DNA of 64,000 bases from Agapanthus africanus (taxonomy: Eukaryota > Streptophyta > Magnoliopsida > Asparagales > Amaryllidaceae): assembly GCA_030015575.1 (NCBI GenBank), contig JASDDO010000018.1:226161138-226225137 (forward strand), given 5' to 3'. A model generated the notes under the pieces. It had not been told where the DNA came from, did no database searches, and saw nothing but the letters and a program-made list of their open reading frames with translations. The first letter of the stretch is position 1. Each line of letters starts with the position of its first letter. The position numbers were made by a program, and so were the translations under genes. Shown here piece by piece: positions 20,382 to 31,005 of this stretch.

Positions 20382-21926
20382 CCGATAACTTTGACCTCCT
20401 CTTTAAAAAGCTCAGCATTGTTTAACTCAAGTTTGGGGGGGGGGGTATAATTTGTCCTTCGAAAATAAATAAAAAAATAAAAATTTGAAAAATAAAAAGA
20501 AAATTTTGGGGTATTTTTGTAAATTTCCAGTTTTAATAAAATATAAAGAAAAAAGAAAATAAACAGGGGAGTGCCGACAAATTTTGACCCTCTTGGTATG
20601 GCATGACAGTGAGGGCACTGTCAAGTTTAAGTTTAGGAGTGTACCCGGTAAGCTTTCTTCCTTCGCATTCATTTGCATACTTATTTTAAAATCCATAAAA
20701 AAAATTTAAAAATTATAAAAATTGAAAAATTTAATTTTTGCCATAATTGACTTAAGTTTGACAAGACGGTTAACTAGCTAGGAAAAACTAGATCCTAAAC
20801 TTAGTAAATTAAAAACCCTAAAAATAACCTTTCTTAAAATTTAACTGTAGAAAATATATGTCCTTGTAGTTTACTTAGAAATAGGCAAATTTTGAGTTCA
20901 CTTCTTGGGCTAAGTTAAAATAAAGGAAGAGTATTGAAATTTTTATTAAAGTGTAAGTTTGAAAAATAATTCCTAAGGTTAAGTCTAAATTCTGAAAATA
21001 TATACCCTACAACTTGCACAAACACGAACCTTGAAACTTGGGATAGTAGAGGATACCTTGAAATGCTCTTGTCAAAAATCCTTAGTATGAAGGAAAATAA
21101 ATTAAAAGTACAAGTTTGAATAAAGTGATAAAAAAAATGAACACTGGTTTTGTAATTACTTAAGGCTGCATAAATAAAAATATATATAGCGAGGGTGCTT
21201 TATCACCTAGGGCCTTAGACCAACTGGTTTGGGAGTTACTGCTAAAGCCTTAGGTATTACAAGATGAGGAATTACGCCTTAATGCGCAAACACATTTTGT
21301 AATCGGTCATTAATAAGTCAAGAAGTATTAACGGTCGCATGAAAGATGTGTGAGCAATTTCATCTAAAAATTCACCAACTAAAAGTACTTTGGATGATGG
21401 ACAAGAGTATGATAGCTTGAATTGAATTTCCAAGTGTATGGGTGATACATACACACATGTAGGGGTATATGATTGGGGTTTGGATGAGAGATAGGAATGA
21501 AAAATAGGATTTATATCATTAGTAGAGATGATAAAAATTCCTAAGCTGAGATGGAAACTTAGAAGGAAAATTCAAAAGATGCTAAAAACTAAGTAAATTT
21601 ACAAAACATATACAATCTTAAGTTAAATGATAAGGAAGTGTGAAAAATGTGGGTTGATAATTTCTGAGTTGAAGATAATAGAATTTCTTGCTAGAAAACC
21701 GAATTGAAAAATGAAAGTCAATGGGCCAAATTGATAGGATTTTGTGGGTAGTATCCGCTGAAAACCCTCAGGAGACAACACTCCTCCTACTAGGGACACC
21801 TAGAGGTTTAACGGCTTGTTGCACGAGCTCTGTGCAATCGTGTTTCCCTGCAAAAGTCAGGTTAGGCTTTTTCAAGAATAAAACTAGTTTTGCTCGGGAC
21901 GAGCAAAAGATAAGTTTGGGGGTATT
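20382..21926 (+). other. 3' region of element C with conserved hairpins and polypurine tract
   Basis: Non-coding and T/A-rich. Three perfect inverted repeats are shared with G. They are TGACAGTG/CACTGTCA at 20604-20623, TTGCAC/GTGCAA at 21819-21837, and TTTTGCTCG/CGAGCAAAA at 21888-21908, the last just before the polypurine tract (21911-21926, TAAGTTTGGGGGTATT). Two further AAGTTTGGGG-like tracts lie at about 20427 and 20627. The small minus-strand ORFs here have no recognisable content. Confidence 0.75.
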
Positions 21927-22839
21927 TGTTCATCTCATAATTTTGCATTATTATATTCCCCATTCTTAATCATTTTACAAATAAATTGGTGCTTTTGATC
22001 CATGTCTGTTACATAGTTGCAGGTTACAGGTTCTCGGAACAAAACAGTGAAAATGATGAAAAGACGCTACAAAAGTGAGATTACGACCAACAAACAGAAG
22101 AACCTTTATCATGCCGCCTACAGTTTGAGGAACAAATGAAGATCAGCAAACAGTTCGATTGCACAAAGGCAGCACAAGATTCAAGACTTCAACATGAAGC
22201 AAACGGTAAAAGTCCACAACATTATGCACTGTGGAAATCTGGAAGAAACTAGAAGACATTCTGAAGAACCGAGTGAAGAAAAGTCAAGGAAAAAGCAACA
22301 TGAAATATACCAGAGAAACAAAGCCAAAGACTCCACCATATGGCCGCGGATCCGCGGCCAAACAAGACATATGGCCGCGGATCCGTGGTCGTACTATGCA
22401 CGTGTCGGTGCAAAATGTCGGTGGGAGGCGGTGCGTTGACTAGGCTTCTCAGAGTAGTTTTGTAAATTCATATAGGGATCAGATGTAAACCTTAGGGTTT
22501 CTATAATCTATAAATAGGAAACCTACAGCACTTTTTAGAGCATGCCTCTTTTTATGCCTCTTTTTAATTCCTAATTTTAGAATTTTTATTCGCTGTAAAT
22601 GTTTGAAGAGTGCATCAAATAAAAAGTAAGTTTTTCTTTTCTATGCCTTAGTTTAATTTCTTTTCTGCCCTAGTATAAATTTTATTTATCTGCCCTAGTT
22701 AATTAGATAGCAATTTTATTTATCTGCCGTAGTTTAGTTAATTAGGTTATTGAATTAAAATCATAAAAATGAAATCTTTCATCAATTCCCTAATGAGTGA
22801 GTAGTTCTTCACTTGTTAGGGTTAGGTTTGGGGAAGGTT
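21927..22839 (+). repeat. Element C 3' LTR, segment 1
   Basis: It matches the start of the 5' LTR from 14317, with scattered substitutions. Both GC palindromes and the TATA box (22509-22516) are present. It is cut at target AGGTT (22835-22839) by element D. Confidence 0.92.
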
Positions 22840-25050
22840 TGTTAGTTATATGTATGCCCTAGAGGCCATTACTGTACATAGGATGTATATTGTAGTGGAT
22901 GCTGGGACGTATATAGGGAGGACTTTCTTGCTCGACATGATAGTATGCTATCTGGTTGAACTTTACCTTAACGTGTATACTGATTGTCTCTCTGTTACAT
23001 GTTGGTAAAGCCCTTAGGATCTGTACTTGACTACCTGGACTATGATGCGGATCATACTAGTGGGGACATGGTAGTCCATAAGTACATCCTTCAAAGTCCC
23101 TAGTCGTGGGTGTATCGAGACGGGGCATCGATATACCAGAGTAGACTAGCGTATACCTTCTCGACCCATACAGATGGGCGATGGATGATCCCATATCCAT
23201 TGGTGTTTAACATCGGAGATGATATACGGGTGCTCAGTAGAGACTGGGTACACTGGACGGACTCGCCGAGAACTCCCAGATGGTATTATACCTCACGTCA
23301 GATGGCAGTTCTCTGGTGACACTGGTACAGAGTAGTCTGTTGACCCGAGATCGTCATAGAGTCTTGTGTGGTTCCCACTGTGCTTTGATTTCCATCTTAC
23401 CACGTCCAAGAGGGCGTGCAAAACGGTGGTTTTTGGGTACAGTCCCGAGTCACATGGAGGCAATGAGCGATAGGAGGGGATTCGTCTCTCCCAGTATAGG
23501 GGGTTGATGTTGCGCTGTGTTCGATTGGCTATAACAGGAAATCCCTGGCCAGGGTTGCTGAGATTTACTGGTAAGTGTTACCAGTAGTTTCTCGAACAGT
23601 TATAGACCTCATATCGACACGACTTATCGAGCTATTGGGGTCTGACGTTTACCACCCCTAGGCGAGATATGCGACATATCAGACGATCAGACCGGACTGT
23701 ACTGTAGTGTTACTGGTTGGATTCACTGGAGTGTGAGCGGGCTTGCTCGTCGATCTTCAGATCGCTCAATACCCGGGTGGCCGTTATGTTTAGCAGACCG
23801 CTTGCGGCTTGTGGATGTTTGATATGATCATCATCCGCTGCCGGCGTATTGACGAGTCTTTAGAGTCCTACACAGAGGTTTCCTGGCTCAAGCGAAACGA
23901 AATAGGAGCGCATATGAGATATGTGCGGGACCGAGAATAATACGTGTATGTGATACCGTATTCCATTCTCGCGATGAATGTATCGAATGGTTGTATGCGA
24001 TATAACCTAGTTATCGATTCAAGCGTTGATTCGATAAGATGATACATTGTATACTAGTCAGTTGTATGCGACATGACCGGATCATTGAATCAAGTGTTGA
24101 TTTAATGATTTAATGCATATTTATATATTTGATATATTACTTTGCATCAACTAGTATCGGTTTACTTAAGATGGATTTTCTCACTCGGATGTGCACATTG
24201 TATATTCGATATAGTTTTGTGCACTTGATTGTATCATGTTTGATGATACATGTTTGCTTGTGTTTGTGTAAAGATTGAACCATGGTTATTTAAATGATTA
24301 GGGTTTACATTTTCATATCTATTTATTTATTTATTTATTATGGAAATGATAATGAGAAGAATGGTTGCTAGTTTTGTTTTATTCTTTGAACCTTCATGAA
24401 GCATTGACTTTAGTCAACCATTCTTATCTCATCCTTAACCCTAACCATTCAAACTAACCTTGGTTTAATCTCTACACCTAACCATGGTTTGCTTATGATA
24501 AGAATGGATTTTCTTTTCTTTTTTAATTATTCTTATCATAACAATTTCCTTCTTCTTCTTCATTTCTTCAAGTGAAGAAAGCTTGCCTCCATCAATGGCA
24601 AGTGATGAAAAAGAGTGAGAAATCCAAATCTAAAGTCTACCCACTTCCTATTTCTTCATCCTCTACCTCTTGCCAAGTAGTAGAGTGTGTTTTCTTCACA
24701 AGTTTCATGACTTGGTGAAGTGAGAGCTTGATCTTGCGATGCTTCGACGTAGATCATCTTCGGCATGAACATCGACGACCTAGCTTGCCCATTCTCCAAC
24801 GAAGCCGACGCGAGAGCCCGGATTCTTTTTGGACAGCGGAGAGGACTTCGTTGCGGAGCTATGGAGGTGGAGCACCGGATCTATAAAGGTTGTATTTCCG
24901 TTAAACTTTTAGTTAAGTGTTAACTAGTTAGTTTTTCGCCTAGACATCTAGCCGACGATCCGTAGTTTAGGGTTTGTAGGCACCGTAAAATTTGAAATTG
25001 GCAAGTTCGATGCCTTGTGAGACCTCATTAGGGTGCCTAGGAACCCTACA
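22840..25050 (+). repeat. Element D 5' LTR
   Basis: 2211 bp, TGTTAG...CCCTACA, the same length as the 3' copy. A block at about 23090-23530 is nearly unchanged in D, E and F, while the rest differs much more between families. Two overlapping ORFs in it (69 and 75 codons) are discussed under findings and not called genes. Confidence 0.94.
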
Positions 25051-25051
25051 G

Positions 25052-25062
25052 TGGTATCAGAG
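25052..25062 (+). promoter_or_regulatory. Primer binding site, initiator-Met tRNA (element D)
   Basis: TGGTATCAGAG, one base after the LTR, is complementary to initiator Met tRNA, as in most plant copia elements. Confidence 0.85.
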
Positions 25063-25245
25063 ACTAGCTAGAGCCTTAGGCGAAGTCCAGACGGAATTTG
25101 AAGTCCGAACGAACCCGAAACACCAAATCAATCTTGCTCTCTGTACTTTTTTGAAAATAGTGAGTTTTTCCAAATTAAAAATTGCTAAAAAATTCAGCAG
25201 AGAAAAATAAGAATTACGGTGCAAAAAGTTTCTAGTGAACAGTAA

Positions 25246-25316
25246 TTTTCGCGGCGGATCCGTGGCAGAAGCATGGCTTCTGCGGCGGATCAGCGGCCCA
25301 ATCATGACGTCATCCC
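25246..25316 (+). other. GC-box hairpin plus TGACGTCA module in the D leader
   Basis: GCGGCGGATCCG and GCGGCGGATCAGC flank a perfect hairpin, GCAGAAGC/GCTTCTGC with loop ATG (25265-25283). The palindrome ATGACGTCAT follows (25304-25313). E carries the same module (48533-48592) with a 20-bp stem, and gypsy element C carries a related one (16046-16109). It lies ~200 nt after the primer site, where packaging and dimerisation signals occur in retroelements; TGACGTCA is also a bZIP-type site. Confidence 0.6.
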
Positions 25317-28242
25317 TTACTGTTTGCACAGTAATACCTGATAAATTCTTCTGGATTTTCTGGGAATTTTTAAAATTTATTCAAGAGTTGAATTTTCTGG
25401 GTTGTTTTGGGGATTCGAATGTTCGATCGGATTATCGAATTTTGTCTGTGTGGCTTTCCGGATAAATTTTTAGAATATGTTAAAAAGTTCGACCGGATAT
25501 AAATACCCAACTTTTCCCCTGTCGGGAAATTTCCAAGTGTTGGATTTTTCCGTAGTTTGACGACGTTCTAAGTAGTGCAAGTAACGCGATGGACCCTCTA
25601 GAAGACAACAAACCTTAACTCGATTATGTGACCGTCTTGAACTGCCCTTTGAACCTTCGGGTTTCGGGGAGTACGGCGTGCCACATGTGAGGCGTTGGCT
25701 TGACCCTTCTACGGCTGGACCGTCGGTACTGAGGCACGAACTGAATGTTGTTAGACTTATTTCATGTGTTGATCTGTATCGGGAAAACTTGGGTGTTCGA
25801 ATGTTCAATCGGAAAGTTTAACATTTTCTAATTATCTGGAATGGGATACAATAATTGGAATTCACAAGTAGTTATGAGATAACTGAATGAATGTTATAAA
25901 CAAAGCAGTTTAGTCTCACTTGATCGGTTGCCACGAAATTTTGATGTGATCAAAAGTCCGTCGCAATCACGTAGCGTACGCGGATACTCGCCGATAAACT
26001 TAATAGACAGCCTCACTCCATAGCCCCGACCAAGTGACTGTAGGAGAACCCCGTCGCCGAAAGCATCCGTTCGGGTGCTCGCGGCAGCGGTGTTCCGCCT
26101 TGGTGCACTTCGTCGACGGCGTCGGGGGTGCAACCGCCTACTGAAGTTTGCGACGAGCATTCGATCAGACTGTCGGGAATCTTGTTGAATTGCCCGACTC
26201 GATATTGAAAAGTGTTTTCGATAATGAGACTAAAATGCGGGGTTTATAATTGTTAGGCATGCGATGTCTAAAGAATTCATTTGATCAGGCATGCGATGTC
26301 TGAGGTGGTTGCGGATTCCAACTGTTGTAGTTTTACACTTTCTTTTCTGTGACCGTAAGTGTAATATGTGATATCGCCGGTTTCGTTGCTATATGTCAAC
26401 GACAATTGGGATGCACATATTTACTTACGTTGATGACATGTGATGTTATGTGTTGCTGGATATGTTATATTGGATCGTCGTGTTTGAATAGCCGGGGGTT
26501 TTTATGTGAGATGAGTGTTTTTCATTTTCATTCATGTAAAAACTTGTATGTAATATTCTTTTATTTGGGGCGCTTCCAGGTTGCGGAAGTTGTCACCGTT
26601 GATGTATATTATTTACTTTTCCGCACTAGGATAGACCCAAGGAGGAGAGCACAAGTAACCGGGTTCTGGAGTCCAGTGGGAGACCAACTCGAGGAGTCGA
26701 GTCTGGGTCTCTAACTCCAGAATTGGTAGGGTTGCTTGCCGCTCTCGTAGGGGTCTAGGGGTGTGGGTTTGGCTATTCATCACGACCGTGGAATCCGTGT
26801 TTTATACTGGCTCGTATTGAAAACACGGACGTCCTAGTATATCCAATATTTCATATGTTTCTTCTGCTGCGATATCTGTGATGTGATCATGTATTGTTCT
26901 GTGATAGATATAGTATATAGTATATATATGATATATTATATAGACGTTACTTATGTTTTACACCCGTGCTAGCCCTGCCCTGCTCTGTCGTTAGTTACCT
27001 AACCTAACGGTGCACGAGGGGACATCGAGGCGAATGCGGATGGCATAAGTGTACGTCATATCTATCTGTGATGTTTAGGTATATAAATGATGGGACTTCA
27101 TTAATGTGATTAATGAAATAAAAAGAAACCTAAGATGTTGTAGAATCGAATTTCAAAATAAAACAGGTAGCTACAGTTCTTGCTTTGTACAGCGGTATAT
27201 ATGATATATCCTGCACCTTATTCGATGAGGAAAGGACCGAGATCCCTTCACCGGGAGTGACTCCTTTAGCAATAACTGGCAGATGCTACACACTCGGTTT
27301 GTCTTTTGATTGCTTTTAAGTGTTTTGCTTTGCACAGTGATATATATGATATATCCCGCACCTCATTCGACGAGGAAAGGACCGACGATCCCTTCACCGG
27401 GAGTGACTCCTTTAGCAAAACTGGAAAAGCCTCAAAAGCACTCCATTTCAAAATCATTTGATTCTACAACGATATCAAGTTCATTACGCAATAGGTTTTC
27501 AGAAAAACCTGTCGTAGCCCTCCGACATTTCAGATAAGTTGTATATAGTATTCGTGCTGCATTTGTTGGCTTTCGTCAAGGTGCAGTGTGCGGTAGCTAT
27601 ATGCTGCTTATCTGCTAGCATACGATGCGATTGGATTAGGGTAGTCGTGCGGCTTTGTTGGCTTTCGTCAAGGGTCGTGCGGGTGGGTTTAATTCGATCA
27701 AGAAATGTACGGGTTGAACTTGACTAGCGGGCTATGGTTTGTTGGCTTTCGTCAAGGTCATAGCACGTTAGGGGCAAAATATTATCGGGAATTTCAAGTG
27801 TTGAAATTTACAATGAGATTGCATACCTTCTATGAGATAGTTGGATCCCGATACCCGCTGCGAGTAAGAGTTACTCCTGGGAGAGTTTTATACATTACAA
27901 TTAGCCGATCAAGTAGGTGTCTAGAAAGGTGTTAACGAGGTTACGCCTCTGGGAAAACGAGGTTTACATTAATTAGGTTCGTGCGAAAGCACGGGGGACC
28001 TCCCTCAAAGTACCGACACTGGCCTGGCTGAAAGATTGGCGAACTTGTAGTGTGTAATTAATCCCGGCTAGTCTTTCCTTTTAGGGTTTGAAGGAAGATT
28101 TGATAAAAAGCAGTGGGAGCCATCCTGATTAGATAAAATAATAACCAATCTATTCTTGCAAGAGCGCACGCTGAGTGTTTTCTTCTCTCTCTCTCCTGGT
28201 AGCGACCATATCACGCCTTAATCAAGATAATAATACGGATTA
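25317..28242 (+). other. Long non-coding leader of element D
   Basis: No Gag or protease reading frame was found in ~2.9 kb. Contents: a block at 25555-25745 also present in degraded form in element A (37230-37400); an AT-rich patch near 26905-26945; and two ~95-bp direct repeats at about 27179-27275 and 27324-27420. There are three copies of TTGGCTTTCGTCAAGG (from 27563, 27656 and 27738). A module at 27913-28046 is shared with gypsy elements G and C. Confidence 0.6.
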
Positions 28243-28599
28243 TTGACCGAACCCGCTTGTTATACTGAGCTGGGGAACGTTGGTCCCGCTCCACCTTATA
28301 ATTGTTATAAGACAGAGCAGGAAATTGGGGAATACCAGATTTCCCGTGCCGCCCAAACGAAGAGAGTGCATGATGATGCATCATCTTCGGGTGTGTTCAT
28401 TACAAGAATTGTTTCTCAATATTCTTTACGTCCTGGGTATGTGATACCAGATCAGGATCCCAGATATGTAATCTGTTACATAGGGCTACAGAAAGGTAGA
28501 AAACTGAGAACGGGTGATAAGTTTCATGAGGCAGAAAACGGGGCAAGTGTTGCAGCCAAGTCTGTTGGTCACTGTCACCCTGTATTACCAATACATTGA
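28243..28599 (+). pseudogene. pol: Copia pre-integrase segment remnant, element D
   Basis: The frame reads TEPACYTELGNVGPAPPYNC and later GDKFHEAENGASVAAKSVGH, which matches the copia segment before the integrase zinc finger (GNGASVAAVAVG-like). The same segment in E is at 45252-45678 on the minus strand, with closely matching sequence. Confidence 0.65.
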
Positions 28600-29760
28600 T
28601 TCTGAACGAATGTTATTAGATACCGAACCTGATATACAAAATCATATCAGTCTCTTTATTAGTAAAGAAATGATAAAATTTTGTATTGTTGGATAATGTT
28701 TTGAACATTTTCTATATCAAAAGTTGATCGTATCAGGCACGTTATCTAAAAGCGTTGATGTTCTAAATCAAACCACAGTTCTTAGTATATGGAACACACA
28801 CAAGAGGAAGAGTTCAGAAATGAACGAATCCTTCTTGAGGCATTGTAGACTAGGTCATATCAATGTGACCCGACTAGCTAGAGTTACATATAGATGCATA
28901 TTTAAATCAGTTTGAATTTACATCTTGTGAAACTCGCCAGTCATGTCACAAAGATAAGATGACCATAGCTCCGTTTACTGGAAACAGAGAAAGAGTTAGT
29001 GAACTCTTGGGATGATACATGTTGATGTATGTAGGTCCCCTGTCTACAAATGCCAGGACTGGTTCTTTATACTTCATTACATTCTCTGATAATCTCTTTA
29101 GATTCAGACATATGTTCCTGTTGAAACACAAGTCCGAACCTTTTGAGATATTCACAGAATATAAGTTAGAAGTAGAGAACCAAAATACGGGTATAAGTAT
29201 TATGTCCTATGATGAGATCAAGGAGGAGAATACTTGAGCCCGAAAATACTGGACCATTCTAAAGGAGAATGAGATTCTCTCTCAGCATTACTCCTCTGTA
29301 TACACCATAGCACGATGGTATATCGGGGCGGAGCAGATACACCCTATTTGATATGGTGTGCTCTATGATGAGTAATAATGAGTTACCTTTTTCCTTTTGG
29401 GTGTTATGGACTTGATAAGTTGCATACCTATTGAATAGGGTTCGAATCAAATCAGTTGCCTACCACTCCATATGAGATATGGAATGGGAAGAGCCCATGT
29501 CTTAAGCCAGTTAAGATTTGGGGTTGTCCGGCCTATGTCCAAAAGCAAAATCCAGACAAGCTCGAGGCAAGGTCTGTAATGTAGAACTGGAAAGTTTCCA
29601 GCTATACGAACTACAGCAGATGATATGATGGAACCAAGGGATTCAGTAGATACCAACGAACCTCAGCCTCTCCGCCGATCTAGTAGGGTTCCTCACCCAC
29701 CTGAGAGATATTTCGGTTTCTCTATGACAGTAGGAGCGAAGATTGCATCATGAGATGATG
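28600..29760 (+). pseudogene. pol: Copia integrase remnant, element D
   Basis: LRHCRLGHINVTRLARV (about 28836-28890) is the GAG-pre-integrase zinc-finger signature. MLMYVGPLSTNARTGSLYFI and the following FLLKHKSEPFEIFTEYKLEVENQ (29019-29190) are the core start, with Tyr where the first catalytic Asp context is expected. Pieces of the core end (PIPYEIW-like, KIWGCPAYV near 29515-29540) follow in shifted frames. The C-terminal region is deleted: CTGTAATGTAGAACTGGAAA near 29572 leads almost directly to PQPLRRSSRVPHPPERYFGF. The same join is in E. Confidence 0.75.
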
Positions 29761-30992
29761 ACCCAACTAGTTTCGAGCTGGCCATCGAGAGTAAGACTCT
29801 GTAAGAATGGCTGGATGCTTAGTGATCTGAGATGGAATCCATATACACCAACAAAGTATGGACTTTGGTTGCTATATCTGAAGGGTTAAATCCCCATCAG
29901 GAGCAAGTATATCTTTAGAAGATTACTTGGTATAGATGGAAAAGTTGAGACTTTCAAAGCTAGACTTGTTAAAGTTTGCATCATTGACCAGGTGTGGATA
30001 ATGATGAAACCTTTTTCAAATAGCTATGCTTAAGTCCATCTAGATCCTACTTGCCACGGCTACATACCATGACTACGATATCTGGCGGTTGGGTGCCATG
30101 ACTGCTTTTCTAAATATTGATTTAGAAGAGAACGTCTGTAAGTACACAGCCAGAGGGCTTCGTAAACAGTGGGAGCAGCGGAAACGTGTGCAAGATGTTT
30201 TATATGATAAAGCAGGCATCGCGGAGTTGGAACATCTGTTTTGATGCATCAGTCAAAGAAGTTGACATCATCAAAATGGTAGATGAACCTTGTATAAACA
30301 AAAAGGTAGTAGGGAGTATGGTGGTGATCCTCGTAGAGTACGTGGATGCATACTCTTGATAAGAAAGGAGTTTCCTATGCTACGCTCGGTCAATCTCCGA
30401 TTATCACAATAATTCTCCATAATAGGATCAAAGTGATACCTCCTAAATCCTGGATTTTGGATCTATGCGATAGATCTAAATGGATGTTAGAATACTCACT
30501 AGCTGTAGTAAGATGGTATCAATCGATCCTGGGGAGAATCACTGGAAATGTTCCAAAGTGATAAAGACGACTGAGTGTCAGTCACAGGCATTGTCTTTAC
30601 CCTCAGTAAAGGGACGGTATGCTGGAAGAGTTCCAAGGTAGATACCGTGGCATACTAGACGATAAAGGCAGGATACATCGCTACTTAAGATGCTACCAAA
30701 GAGGCTGTTTGGGTGTTTATTAGTTCATGAGATGAACTACGTTCCAACCATTGTGAGACAATGGAGTTGTGGCTTACGCCAAGGAACGCCGGTCCCATCA
30801 GTGATCCAGACATATTCTAAGGCAGTATCACTTGATCATGGAGATGGTTGATCTCCAGGGAGATCGAGGTTAGGAGAGTAGACTCAGAGGACAACACAGC
30901 GGATCCACTCACAAAGGCCTGTTCCCAGAGAGAGACTTTTATGGGATGGTTGAGTATGAGATACTACAACCACTGCTACAGATGGCCCTAGT
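29761..30992 (+). pseudogene. pol: Copia reverse transcriptase and RNase H remnant, element D
   Basis: Broken pieces in copia order: IDGKVETFKARLVK (about 29934), the DNDETFF region near 30000, and the YVDD site near 30339, where one base is lost (TACGTGGATGCATAC). The RNase H end is EVRRVDSEDNTADPLTKA near 30870-30925. Many stops and frameshifts separate the pieces. E keeps an intact YVDD at the matching place, so D is further decayed. Confidence 0.75.
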
Positions 30993-31005
30993 GCAAGTGG
31001 GAGAT
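30993..31005 (+). promoter_or_regulatory. Polypurine tract of element D
   Basis: GCAAGTGGGAGAT directly before the 3' LTR start TGTTAG; the same tract appears reverse-complemented in E at 42848. Confidence 0.8.

Noticed and set aside
23110-23507. 69- and 75-codon ORFs conserved in every D/E/F LTR
   Set aside because: Differences between families often change amino acids and two frames overlap, so nucleotide-level constraint is the better reading. Not called as genes.
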